DNA of 64,000 bases from Corynebacterium riegelii. GTDB taxonomy: Bacteria; Actinomycetota; Actinomycetes; Mycobacteriales; Mycobacteriaceae. Where the stretch lies: the NCBI RefSeq assembly GCF_016728505.1, contig NZ_CP068159.1, positions 434,001-498,000 on the forward strand, in the 5' to 3' direction. Positions 27,342 through 36,739 of the stretch are shown piece after piece. Position 1 is the first letter of the stretch; each line of letters starts with the position of its first letter. The position numbers and the translations under genes are program-made. The notes beneath the pieces were generated by a model. That model was given only the letters and a program-made list of their open reading frames with translations, was not told where the DNA came from and searched no databases.

Positions 27342-28241
27342 TCACGCCGCCCGCGATTCCTGAGCCCCGCGCCACGTGATCACCGCACCGGCGGCTGCGA
27401 TCAGAACAATGCCTGTAACCATGGACCAGGTCAGGTGGTCGCCGGAAAACGCCCAGCCCAAGATCGCGCCAATCACCGGATCTAGGGCAAAGAGCGTACC
27501 GACGACCGCCGCCGAGACAATCCCCGCCGCAATGGTGTCCATCACATACGGAATCACCGCACCGATGAACCCGGAGATGACGATGGTGACCCACACGGGG
27601 GCGTCGATAAGCGGAACTGCTCGAACTGAGAAAGGAGCAAGGATCAGCGCGGCAACAACCACAGACAAGGCAAGGTCCGACATGCTGCCGTTTTCGGTGC
27701 TCCCCATACGCTCGGCGAACACCGTGTAACCAGCGAAGAAACAGGCGCCGACCACAGCAAAGCCAACACCGAGCGGATCCAGATCATTCGATGGATTCGC
27801 AATCAACGCCACACCCACGAACGCGGCGATGGCCCACAAGCGGGAGCGCCACATCTTCAGCCCCAGGAAAGACACAACGCAGGGGCCGAGGAAATCGATG
27901 GTGACGGCAACGCCTAGGGGCAGGCGGGCGATAGCCGCATAAATCATCACGCTCATCATGCCCATGGTCACGCCGTAGACCGCGATGTTGATCGCCCGGG
28001 CGCGGGTCATGCCGCTCAGCTTCGGACGGAACAACAACACCATGATCACGGCCGCGGCCGTCATGCGCAGGCCGGACACACCCGGCGCGCCAATAGGCTC
28101 GAGCAGGTCTCTTACCAAAACGGCAGCGGCCTGCGTGCCTAGCGAGCCGATCACAACCATCAAAACAGGAGCCGCTGGCAGGGCAAGAAACGCGTTCATG
28201 CCCTGGCGGCTCATGCGGAATTGATTACGTTCACGCGCCAC
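27342..28241 (-). CDS. EamA/RhtA-type drug-metabolite exporter
   Basis: 299 residues, ten predicted transmembrane segments in two EamA repeats (about 20-145 and 155-290). Seen: PIGAPGVSGLRMTAAAVIMV and the second-repeat ALDPVIGAILGWAF, typical of the DMT superfamily and closest in feel to RhtA-like amino-acid exporters (threonine/homoserine). Substrate cannot be read from sequence. The GTG start at 28241 is the longest choice; ATG at 28214 (MSRQGMNAF) is equally plausible. It lies just beyond the left boundary repeat of the siderophore island. Confidence 0.82.
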   Translation of the reverse strand: MARERNQFRMSRQGMNAFLALPAAPVLMVVIGSLGTQAAAVLVRDLLEPIGAPGVSGLRMTAAAVIMVLLFRPKLSGMTRARAINIAVYGVTMGMMSVMIYAAIARLPLGVAVTIDFLGPCVVSFLGLKMWRSRLWAIAAFVGVALIANPSNDLDPLGVGFAVVGACFFAGYTVFAERMGSTENGSMSDLALSVVVAALILAPFSVRAVPLIDAPVWVTIVISGFIGAVIPYVMDTIAAGIVSAAVVGTLFALDPVIGAILGWAFSGDHLTWSMVTGIVLIAAAGAVITWRGAQESRAA

Positions 28242-28275
28242 GCGCGCCAGATTAGTGCAAACGGGGTGGCAGTGA

Positions 28276-28362
28276 GCTCCTAGTGGCCGCGCGGCTGGTC
28301 GATCGGCTTGCCGTCCTCAAAGTAGGCACGTACGTGGTTATCAAACACAGACAGCGCTGCGC
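28276..28362 (-). pseudogene. 87-bp duplicated fragment of the glf 3' end (island boundary repeat A)
   Basis: It matches 33558-33644 at 86 of 87 bases, in the same orientation, and encodes the last residues of UDP-galactopyranose mutase ([16 protein letters not shown] plus the end). The only mismatch is G at 28334 against A at 33616. Homology stops sharply on both sides. With the copy inside glf it flanks the siderophore uptake genes as a direct repeat 5282 bases apart. Confidence 0.9.
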
Positions 28363-28434
28363 TAACAGTCATCCCACCGCTCGTACCCAACGACTCGATG
28401 TGTGTTGCTCCCGTTCCAAGCACGTAGAAGGAGA

Positions 28435-28464
28435 TTGCTCACGAGCTGAGGCATACCGTAGAAT
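28435..28464 (+). promoter_or_regulatory. Probable promoter of the siderophore-binding protein gene
   Basis: TTGCTC (28435-28440) and TAGAAT (28459-28464) with an 18-base spacer resemble a housekeeping -35/-10 pair. The predicted start of transcription falls at the upstream edge of the DtxR-like box, so DtxR would block it when iron is plentiful. Confidence 0.5.
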
Positions 28465-28471
28465 GCTTTCG

Positions 28472-28490
28472 TTAGGCTAGGCAGCCCTAA
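28472..28490. promoter_or_regulatory. DtxR-like iron box upstream of the binding-protein gene
   Basis: TTAGGCTAGGCAGCCCTAA agrees with the 19-bp DtxR consensus TTAGGTTAGSCTAACCTAA at 15 positions and keeps the dyad ends TTAGG/CCTAA apart from one step. It lies 35 bases upstream of the start codon. Confidence 0.75.
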
Positions 28491-28524
28491 CTTGAGTTTC
28501 TTTTTACCTACGAAAGGCGTAATC

Positions 28525-29478
28525 TTGGCACTCTTTGGCTCTCGTCCCTTCAAGGCAGCCGCAGCCACTCTCACCGCGGCGTTCATGCTTGCCAGCTGCT
28601 CCAGCGGCGCAGGCGCCCCGACAGCTGCTCCAGAAGCTTCCGATGCCAACGGGGCAGACGAGCGCATCGTCACAATAGGCCTCGGCGACGTCGATACGAT
28701 CCTTGCCCTGGGCGAACAACCGGTCGGTTACGCCACCTGGGAACAGGAAGGTTCGGGCGATCCCTCCGGACTTGGGCCGTGGGCCAAGGACAAGCTCACT
28801 GTCGAGCCAAACCCAATCCGTGGTACCACCACCGAATTCAGCACCGACACTGCCGAACAAGTGGCTTCGCTGAACCCGACAAAGATTATCGCGGTCAACA
28901 GCGGTCTCGAAGCAGACAAGAAGGCGCTGCTCGAGCAGATCGCACCGACGACTTTCCACTCGGATGAGTACCCGGATTGGCAAGTACCTTGGGATGTACA
29001 GATCAAGGAAATCTCCAAAGCGTTGAATAAGGAAGACGAAGGCGAAAAACTCATCGCCGATTCCGAGCAGGCTTTCAAAGACTTCCGCGAAGCGCACCCA
29101 GAATTGCAGGGCAAAACAGCAGTAATCGGCATGCCCTACGACGGGAAGCTCGGCGTGTACACCTCAGGCGATGGCCGCGGTGCTTTCATCGAAAAGCTTG
29201 GTTTCAAGATCCCAGAGAAGTTCAACGGCGATGGCTCCAGCTTCTTCCTCGATTGGTCCCCCGAGAACTACGCTGACTTCAATGACGTGGACTACCTCTT
29301 CGTGTTGGACTACTACGGCGCGATCGATGCGCTGAAGAACAACGAGGCTTTCATGGATCTTGATGTCAACAAGCGTGGCGGGGTCTACTGGCTAGACACC
29401 GATACTGCCAACGCAATGAGCATGCCAAACCCCCTCACGATCCCGTACGCAATCGAGCAGATCAAGAAACAGCTCTAG
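28525..29478 (+). CDS. Iron-siderophore ABC transporter substrate-binding lipoprotein
   Basis: 317 residues from a TTG start at 28525, chosen for its AAAGG ribosome-binding site and because the signal peptide begins there. Seen: signal peptide with lipobox LASC, a Ser/Ala-rich linker, then a FepB/FecB-type periplasmic-binding fold with ERIVTIGLGDVDTILALGEQPVGY and LNPTKIIAVNSG. Known: such proteins bind ferric hydroxamate or catecholate siderophores outside the membrane and deliver them to FecCD-type permeases. It is preceded by a promoter and DtxR-like box and faces the permease-ATPase genes, which are read towards it from the opposite strand. Confidence 0.88.
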   Translation: MALFGSRPFKAAAATLTAAFMLASCSSGAGAPTAAPEASDANGADERIVTIGLGDVDTILALGEQPVGYATWEQEGSGDPSGLGPWAKDKLTVEPNPIRGTTTEFSTDTAEQVASLNPTKIIAVNSGLEADKKALLEQIAPTTFHSDEYPDWQVPWDVQIKEISKALNKEDEGEKLIADSEQAFKDFREAHPELQGKTAVIGMPYDGKLGVYTSGDGRGAFIEKLGFKIPEKFNGDGSSFFLDWSPENYADFNDVDYLFVLDYYGAIDALKNNEAFMDLDVNKRGGVYWLDTDTANAMSMPNPLTIPYAIEQIKKQL

Positions 29479-29498
29479 GCATTTCAGGGGGCGGGTGC

Positions 29499-30269
29499 CT
29501 ACCGGGGGACGACCAGTGGGCCGCCGCTCACTGGGTCTGACGCCACGACCGCGGGGAGATCAAAAACGCGGCTCAGCAAAGACTCCGTGACCACCTCGGC
29601 AGGCGCACCGACCGCACGAACCTCGCCGCGCTGCATCACGATCAGCTGATCTGAGTAGCGTGCCGCGAGGTTCAAATCATGCAACACCATAAGCACAGTT
29701 CGCCCCTCCTGATCAGCGAGGCGACGTACGAGCGACAAGACCTCGACGGAGTGGGACAAGTCGAGGTATGTCGTTGGCTCGTCCAAAAACACAAGCGGAG
29801 TGTCCTGCGCTAAGACCATCGCGATCCAGGCGCGCTGGCGCTGTCCGCCAGAAAGCCGCTCGAGCGGACGATCTGCAAACTCCGCAATATTGGTCAGCTC
29901 CATCACTGCATCGACCGCACGCGCGTCCTCAGCAGAGGCTTGCCTTAGCCAGGACTGGTGCGGGTGGCGTCCGCGGCTCACCAGATCGCGGACCGTCAGC
30001 CCCTCGGGGGCAACAGGTGTCTGTGGCAGTACTGCAAGCTGGCGCGCAATCTCGCGGCGCTTCAGTTTCGCCGTGTCCACGCCGTTCAGTGTGACCGTGC
30101 CGCGATCGCATGCAATAAGCCCAGCGGCAGCTCGCAACAGCGTTGACTTGCCGCAACCATTCGGACCGATGAGTGTGGTGACGCCGCCTTGAGGCACGTC
30201 GAGATCAATGCCATCAACGATGACGGTAGCGCCATAACTCACCTTGAGATTTCGAACTTGAAGCATCAT
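29499..30269 (-). CDS. Ferric-siderophore ABC transporter ATPase (FepC type)
   Basis: 256 residues. Seen: Walker A GPNGCGKST (about 35-43), signature LSGGQ (139-143) followed by RQRAWIAMVLAQ, and Walker B LVFLDEPTTYLD (about 159-170) with the YLD ending typical of FecE/FepC ATPases. It powers import of ferric siderophores across the plasma membrane. The start at 30269 overlaps the upstream permease stop by 4 bases, so it belongs to the SIP-FepD-FepG-FepC operon. Confidence 0.93.
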   Translation of the reverse strand: MMLQVRNLKVSYGATVIVDGIDLDVPQGGVTTLIGPNGCGKSTLLRAAAGLIACDRGTVTLNGVDTAKLKRREIARQLAVLPQTPVAPEGLTVRDLVSRGRHPHQSWLRQASAEDARAVDAVMELTNIAEFADRPLERLSGGQRQRAWIAMVLAQDTPLVFLDEPTTYLDLSHSVEVLSLVRRLADQEGRTVLMVLHDLNLAARYSDQLIVMQRGEVRAVGAPAEVVTESLLSRVFDLPAVVASDPVSGGPLVVPR

Positions 30270-31261
30270 ACGGACACCTTTCGTGTTGCGCGCAGCAGCG
30301 TGTAGAGCAGTACTGTGCCACCAATCGCGGTTGTGGCTATCCCCACCGGCAGGTTCCCGGGCACCAAGATGCGTACCGCTACGTCAGCGCCGGACACGAT
30401 CGCCGCGCCAGCGAGCATTGCTGTTCCTAAAGGCGGCGTCGCTGCTTGCGTGATCTTGCGTCCGATCTGTGGCGCAACAAACGCCACGAATGCTATCGGA
30501 CCAGAGGCTGCGACAGCCATCGATGCCAGTACTACAGCCATGAGCATGAGGATGAGTTGCATATGCCGGGGCTCCACCCCGAGGCCAGCAGCCGTATCCT
30601 CGCCTAAAGAGAGCGCCTGAAGGTTGAAGGCTGCCCACCGCAAGAGTGGAATAACAACTGCCAGAGCAATAAGCACAGCGAGGGCATCGCGCCAGTTCGA
30701 AGAACCCACCGAACCGGTGATCCACGCCTGCGCTTTGCCCACATCGCGATAGTCGGCGCGAACGAGCAGGAACGAGTTGTAGGCCATCGCTAACGCGTTG
30801 ATGATGATCCCGGCGAAGACAAGCTGGAAAGACCCGAGCCCCGCGCCACGGCTCAGCCACCAGATTGCCGCGGACACCACTAATCCACCGAGAAACGCAC
30901 TGAGCGGGACCCCCAGTACATGCAGCAGCATTCCGGAGCTTCCACCAGCAAGTAACGCAGTCAATGCGAAAGCGGAGGCACCCGAGGTGACGCCCAAGAT
31001 GTCTGGGCTTGCCAAAGGATTCCTCGTGATGGTCTGGAAGATCGCCCCCGCAAAACCCAGCGCAGCTCCTACTCCCAAAGCTGTCACTACCCGCGGCAGA
31101 CGCCACTCAAGAATCACCGTACGAGCCAATTCCGTGGTTTGGCCCATGAGCGCAGAAACAATATCCCGGACCGTAAGCTCGAAGTCTCCGACCATGACAC
31201 CCCCAAGGGCCGCGGCGAGAGCCAACACCGCAAGGACACCATTCGTCACGAAAACCCGCAT
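30266..31261 (-). CDS. Ferric-siderophore ABC permease (FepG type)
   Basis: 331 residues from ATG 31261 (MRVFVTNGVLAVLALA). The frame is open 152 codons further upstream but only as an overlap with the other permease. Seen: FecCD family layout with about nine to ten transmembrane segments, the ATPase-contact region and LPRVVTALGVGAALGFAG, then LASPDILGVTSGA and GPIAFVAFVAPQIGR, all conserved in the family. It pairs with the neighbouring permease. Start and preceding stop overlap by one base (TGATG). Confidence 0.92.
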   Translation of the reverse strand: MRVFVTNGVLAVLALAAALGGVMVGDFELTVRDIVSALMGQTTELARTVILEWRLPRVVTALGVGAALGFAGAIFQTITRNPLASPDILGVTSGASAFALTALLAGGSSGMLLHVLGVPLSAFLGGLVVSAAIWWLSRGAGLGSFQLVFAGIIINALAMAYNSFLLVRADYRDVGKAQAWITGSVGSSNWRDALAVLIALAVVIPLLRWAAFNLQALSLGEDTAAGLGVEPRHMQLILMLMAVVLASMAVAASGPIAFVAFVAPQIGRKITQAATPPLGTAMLAGAAIVSGADVAVRILVPGNLPVGIATTAIGGTVLLYTLLRATRKVSV

Positions 31262-32283
31262 CACAGTTTCGCCCCTTTCCGCAAGATGTACAGGGCGAAT
31301 GGGGCGCCAACGAAGGCGAGCGTGATGCCCACCTGCAATTCGCCGGGCCGTGCGATGATGCGTCCGATAACGTCGGCAAGCAACAGCAGCGAGGCCCCAG
31401 CCAGCGCGGAACACGGCAGCACCCAGCGGTAATCTGGCCCCGTAACGGCGCGCACGAGGTGCGGAACGACCAGGCCGACGAACCCGATCGGGCCCGCGCC
31501 AGCCACCGCGGCACCAGTGAGCAATGCAACCACGATGATGCCCACGGCCCGCGCGATGTTCACTCTCACGCCAAGTGCACTGGCCACGTCGTCTCCCAAG
31601 TTCAGGAGGTTCACCTGATGTGCCGTGCCAAAGGCGAGCACAAGCCCGAGGAGTATCACCGGGGCAAGCACCGCGACCACTTGCATGTCGCGCCCAGCTA
31701 TAGCGCCCGCTGTCCAAAACCGCATCTCATTGAGGCTTTGCGTATTCGTCAGCACAATGCCGCTAGTAAGCGCACTACAAACCGCACCCAGCGCAGAACC
31801 TCCGAGCACGACCATGATCGGCGTAGATCCCAGGCTCCTCATACTGAGCACGAACACGAGCGCCACCGCAAGTATTGCACCGAGGAATCCCACCCCAACA
31901 GTGCCCAATACTGACATTGAGCCGTGAAAGGAAATGGCTGCTGCCACTGCAAGAGCCGCGCCGGGACCGACGCCCAGCAGGTTTGTGTCCGCAAGCGGAT
32001 TTCTGGTGTGACCCTGCAGCAGCGCGCCCGCCGTACCCAACGCTGCCCCCACCAACAGGCCGAGCAGGGTGCGCGGAACTCGAAGTTGCGCGATGATCTT
32101 CGCCTCGTCGCTGGACGCCTCAAGTCGTTCGGATCCTCCTGGGAATGCCAGCACGATTCCATCACGAACCGCGCTCAGCGTTGCCCCGAATCCCATTTCG
32201 CGCGCCCCGAACAACAAAGACAGCAGTGCTGCACACACGGTAGAAGCCGCAAGGAAAACAACAAACCCTACGTGTCTATTCAC
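31261..32283 (-). CDS. Ferric-siderophore ABC permease (FepD type)
   Basis: 340 residues, GTG start at 32283 (MNRHVGFVVFLAAS). Seen: the same FecCD signatures as its partner: LRVPRTLLGLLVGAALGTAG, NPLADTNLLGVGPGAAL and GPIGFVGLVVPHLVRAVTG. About ten transmembrane segments. It lies 12 bases after the siderophore-interacting protein gene, so the DtxR-like box upstream of that gene should control the whole operon. Confidence 0.92.
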   Translation of the reverse strand: MNRHVGFVVFLAASTVCAALLSLLFGAREMGFGATLSAVRDGIVLAFPGGSERLEASSDEAKIIAQLRVPRTLLGLLVGAALGTAGALLQGHTRNPLADTNLLGVGPGAALAVAAAISFHGSMSVLGTVGVGFLGAILAVALVFVLSMRSLGSTPIMVVLGGSALGAVCSALTSGIVLTNTQSLNEMRFWTAGAIAGRDMQVVAVLAPVILLGLVLAFGTAHQVNLLNLGDDVASALGVRVNIARAVGIIVVALLTGAAVAGAGPIGFVGLVVPHLVRAVTGPDYRWVLPCSALAGASLLLLADVIGRIIARPGELQVGITLAFVGAPFALYILRKGAKL

Positions 32284-32295
32284 GCTGTACCCCCG

Positions 32296-33198
32296 TTAAC
32301 GCCAGTACCCCATGAACGACACGTGGTGGCGAGGTACACCCACCTCGCTCACCAGCAGTCGCCGCATCGCTTTCACGGCCGTATTCTTCCCTGCGATCCA
32401 GTAATAGGTATGCCCTGCAGCATCCAAAGCGGAAGCTATGGATTCACCACTGCTGGAGTACGTGGGTGTCTCCCAGACCTCGTCATGCGAGACTTCATCT
32501 ACGAGATCAGGTTTCCCAGCTCCCATAGGTACAGCAGCGCTGCGGGAATCAACCTCGTCTTTCAGTTGCGTAAGAAGCAAGTCCCCGTAATCGACGTCAT
32601 CGTGTTCGCGGAAGTGCCAGCGGACGTCGACCTGTGCAGGGGCGTCGATGGGCAAGTGGTTGCCGGCCGGTACCTCAATGTCAGCAGACCCGGCGAGGCC
32701 CTCGGGCCAATCTTCCAAAATGCGGGCTATTGCGGGAAGCGCGGTTTCGTCACCATAGAGGCAGGCCCTTGCTGCAGACCCCGGATTGAATTCGATGCCA
32801 ACCCCGGAGTCATCATCGCGAGTTGGTCCAATTATCAGGAGCTGCTGCCCAGGTTGCGCGTCTTGCGCCCACGCCGAGGCTGGACCGGGATTGTCATTGT
32901 GCAGAACAAAGTCCACATCCACTTCATCCGGGCCATCGGCATACCGCCGGAGCTTTCGAATCGAGTAGGTACGGAGGTGCCCGCGCGTGTGCTCCGGCAT
33001 CGCACGCCACGCGTCCCACCACCCTTCCTCCGGGAGGCTCAGCACTCCACTGGCGGGCGGGATCAGCAGTTTGATACGCAAATCCCTGATGGGTACGGCA
33101 GGCCCCATAGCGTCGATCCCGGTGAACGTCACCCGTTGGAAGTTCGGTGCGACGCGTTCACTGCGGACGACGGTTGCAAGGAAAGGCCTGAAACTCAC
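32296..33198 (-). CDS. Siderophore-interacting FAD/NAD(P)H reductase (SIP/ViuB family)
   Basis: 300 residues, GTG start at 33198 (MSFRPFLATVVRSE). It reduces the iron in imported ferric siderophores so that iron is released in the cytoplasm. Seen: FAD-binding beta-barrel domain (about 1-125) with HLRTYSIRKLR (about 95-105), then an NAD(P)-binding domain with GDETALPAIARIL (about 160) and a C-terminal YYWIAGKNTAVKAMRRLL. First gene of the minus-strand iron-uptake operon and preceded by a DtxR-like box. Confidence 0.92.
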   Translation of the reverse strand: MSFRPFLATVVRSERVAPNFQRVTFTGIDAMGPAVPIRDLRIKLLIPPASGVLSLPEEGWWDAWRAMPEHTRGHLRTYSIRKLRRYADGPDEVDVDFVLHNDNPGPASAWAQDAQPGQQLLIIGPTRDDDSGVGIEFNPGSAARACLYGDETALPAIARILEDWPEGLAGSADIEVPAGNHLPIDAPAQVDVRWHFREHDDVDYGDLLLTQLKDEVDSRSAAVPMGAGKPDLVDEVSHDEVWETPTYSSSGESIASALDAAGHTYYWIAGKNTAVKAMRRLLVSEVGVPRHHVSFMGYWR

Positions 33199-33210
33199 GC
33201 CGCAAACTAT

Positions 33211-33229
33211 ATAGGGTTGCCTAGCCTAA
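33211..33229. promoter_or_regulatory. DtxR-like iron box upstream of the SIP-permease operon
   Basis: On the minus strand the site reads TTAGGCTAGGCAACCCTAT, 15 of 19 matches to the DtxR consensus and almost the same as the box before the binding-protein gene. It lies 13 bases upstream of the SIP start codon. Confidence 0.75.
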
Positions 33230-33245
33230 GGAAAATGTTGAGGTA

Positions 33246-33271
33246 CGTAGTCCCCTAACGTAGTCCCCTAA
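33246..33271. repeat. 13-bp tandem duplication
   Basis: Two exact head-to-tail copies of CGTAGTCCCCTAA in the 105-bp gap between the SIP gene and the glutaredoxin-like gene. Confidence 0.85.
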
Positions 33272-33303
33272 CGCCCGCGTAGCTGGAGTCGGCCAGGATG
33301 CGG

Positions 33304-33552
33304 CTACACCTCGCCGGGGAACTCGACCGTCGTGCCGTCGATCACATTGGACGGCACACCAATCTTGCCGGTGGCGCGGACGTCGGCGAACCCGTCGAGT
33401 GAATCGCGCAGGGTGAGGAAGCGTTTGAGGTTGCGCAGGTCGGTGACGTCGAGAAGTTCGGCGTCACCGAACACCTGCGGATCTGCCTTGAACCGCGCGA
33501 TGACATCCGTGCAGTCAGGACAGTCGGGGTGGACGAAAATCTCAATGCTCAC
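33304..33552 (-). CDS. Glutaredoxin-like small redox protein
   Basis: 82 residues. Seen: thioredoxin-fold start MSIEIFVHPDCPDCTDVIARF with a CPDC redox motif (residues 11-14), and a cis-proline region GVPSNVI (about 66-72). It lies between the SIP operon and glf, 10 bases downstream of the glf stop on the same strand, so it is probably transcribed with glf. It sits inside the pair of 87-bp boundary repeats, so it belongs to the presumed island. Role in reduction of a specific partner is unknown; the C-x-x-C spacing argues against a mere fold relative. Confidence 0.75.
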   Translation of the reverse strand: MSIEIFVHPDCPDCTDVIARFKADPQVFGDAELLDVTDLRNLKRFLTLRDSLDGFADVRATGKIGVPSNVIDGTTVEFPGEV

Positions 33553-33557
33553 TCGTT

Positions 33558-34794
<1,237 letters not shown>

Positions 34795-34889
34795 TCACGA
34801 CACGCCGCAAAGTCTCAAGGTTCACGTGAAGGTTGAGGTTGCGGTAGCCTGCAATTAACTATTGTCACATCAGCCACAGGAGTGAAACC

Positions 34890-36686
34890 GTGCAACATCG
34901 TCGACAGTGGGCCAACCCCATGTTCGCCGTCCTTTTGGCGGTGGCCATGGTCGCCTCCGCTGCATTTGGTGGCCAACACATTCTGCAAGTACAAAACGTC
35001 GCGCCGGCAGCCACTGGCGTCTACGCAGACGAAGCCAGCTTTGACACCGGCGCAAACATCACGGTTGATGACGCCGCGGTGCGCACCCAATCCGGTGAGG
35101 AAGACACCGTCCGCCGCGTAGTCAAAGAGTTCACGCGCGAGCGCGAGTTCTCGGTTGTTGCGCTGACCTGGAAGGGCCCACGCGACATCGTCGCTTACGT
35201 GCGCTCCCAGCGTGCCGACGGCTCCTGGAGCCCCTGGTTCGAAATGGACCCCGACGACTCCCCCACCGGTGTGGAAACCAGCGGCACCGAACCGATCTTC
35301 GTTGAGCGCACCAAGCGCATCCAGGTTTCCACCGGCAACGTGGACCTGCTCGAAGACGGCCGCGCCGCCTCCGAAGCACCGACCACGGCCCGGGACATCC
35401 AAGCCGTGTTCCTTGACGGCGGCGTGGACGAAAACGTGATCACCCCGGCCGCGGATTCCTACTCCCGCGCCATGCCGAAGGTAATCACCCGCGCACAGTG
35501 GGGCGCAACAAGCAGGAACACCCCGTACTACTCCGAGCCCGTCAAGGCCGTGACCGTGCACCACACCGCAGGTTCCAACAACTACTCCCGCGCTGAGTCC
35601 GCCGGCATTGTCCGCTCCATCGAGCACTACCACGCGCACGTCCGTGGCTGGGGCGACATCGGCTACAACGCGCTGGTAGACAAGTACGGCAACATCTACG
35701 AAGGCCGCGCCGGCGGCCTGGACCGCGCAGTCCAAGGCGCACACGTGGGCGGCTTCAACACCAACACCTGGGGCGTGTCCATGATGGGCGACTACTCCAA
35801 GACCGCACCCACCACCGCGTCCCTGCAGGCAATGGGTGAACTGATTGGTTGGAAGGCTGCCGTCGCAGGCTTCGACCCGATGGGCACCAGCTACCTGTCT
35901 GCAGACTTCAGCTTCGCAGGCGCCCGCTACGGCGCGGGCAAGGGCGCATACTTCCCCAATGTAAACGCCCACCGTGACTTCCACTTCAGCGACTGCCCGG
36001 GTGACAGGTTGTACAACAGACTGCCCGACATTCGTCGAGTAGCAAAGGTGAAATACACCGCAACCAAGGCGTCGCGCTCGTTCGTCAGCCCGGCCATCCC
36101 GAACAGGGACGGCACCAACACCACGGTGACCAGCCCGTCGAACGGCACTGGAACTAAGGTTGCCAACACACTGACCAAGCTTGCCGACGGCGACACCGCC
36201 ACCATCGCAACCGTCGTAGGCACCATCGCCGGCGTGGCCCTGATCTACGCACTACAGAACGGCCAGCTGGGCGACCAGGTCAAAAACGTCGGCGGCACCG
36301 AGATCATCTCCGGCATCACCGTCCAGGACGTCACCCCCATGATTGGCCCAGCCCTTGAGATTGTTGGCAGCTCCGAAGCATCCACCGTGTGGAAGTCCTT
36401 CGAACCTGTCCTGGGCAAACTCGCGGGCACCGTATCCGGCGTTGGCGGCCAGCAGATGGCGCTCTACGCAAACGGCCTCGCCGTGAAGGACACCGACGGC
36501 GAGATCTACACCCTAGTCGGCCAGATCGCCAACGCCTGGCTGCAGCAAGGCCTCGACGCAGGCCCGCTGGGCATGCCGATCACGCCGCAGCGCAACGCCA
36601 ACCACGATGAAATCCGCATGGACTTCCAGGGTGGCGCGATCGTCTACTCCATCTCCCAGCGCAACATCAACATCATCACGAACTAA
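34890..36686 (+). CDS. Secreted PGRP-type N-acetylmuramoyl-L-alanine amidase
   Basis: 598 residues, GTG start at 34890 after AGGAG. Seen: signal peptide (hydrophobic about 10-27), an N-terminal domain of about 150 residues, an amidase_2/PGRP domain (about 190-385) starting ITRAQWGA with zinc-type ligands in TVHHTAGS, NVNAHRDFHFS and DCPG, and GRAGGLDRAVQGAHVGGFN. The C-terminal region has a hydrophobic stretch (TIAGVALIYAL) and a single degenerate LGFP-like unit (GPLGMPITPQRNANHDE). Known: the mycobacterial orthologue next to glf is Rv3811. Predicted to cut the peptide stem from muramic acid in the cell wall. Confidence 0.88.
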   Translation: MQHRRQWANPMFAVLLAVAMVASAAFGGQHILQVQNVAPAATGVYADEASFDTGANITVDDAAVRTQSGEEDTVRRVVKEFTREREFSVVALTWKGPRDIVAYVRSQRADGSWSPWFEMDPDDSPTGVETSGTEPIFVERTKRIQVSTGNVDLLEDGRAASEAPTTARDIQAVFLDGGVDENVITPAADSYSRAMPKVITRAQWGATSRNTPYYSEPVKAVTVHHTAGSNNYSRAESAGIVRSIEHYHAHVRGWGDIGYNALVDKYGNIYEGRAGGLDRAVQGAHVGGFNTNTWGVSMMGDYSKTAPTTASLQAMGELIGWKAAVAGFDPMGTSYLSADFSFAGARYGAGKGAYFPNVNAHRDFHFSDCPGDRLYNRLPDIRRVAKVKYTATKASRSFVSPAIPNRDGTNTTVTSPSNGTGTKVANTLTKLADGDTATIATVVGTIAGVALIYALQNGQLGDQVKNVGGTEIISGITVQDVTPMIGPALEIVGSSEASTVWKSFEPVLGKLAGTVSGVGGQQMALYANGLAVKDTDGEIYTLVGQIANAWLQQGLDAGPLGMPITPQRNANHDEIRMDFQGGAIVYSISQRNINIITN

Positions 36687-36708
36687 ACGCTGGTTCCAGG
36701 CGGCGGGT

Positions 36709-36739
36709 TACGCCTGGTCTACGCCTGGCCTACGCCTGG
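36709..36739. repeat. 11-bp tandem repeat over the glpK stop
   Basis: Three copies of TACGCCTGG at 36709, 36720 and 36731, 11 bases apart, in the gap between the amidase and convergent glpK genes. The glpK stop codon (complement of 36730-36732) lies in the last copy. Confidence 0.8.

Noticed and set aside
28276-28362. Real second glf gene next to the EamA gene
   Set aside because: Only the last 26 or so codons are present and homology ends abruptly, so it is a fragment left by duplication.
30266-31717. 483-codon reading of the second siderophore permease
   Set aside because: The first 152 codons overlap the other permease gene in another frame; the ATG at 31261 coupled to that gene's stop gives the normal family length.
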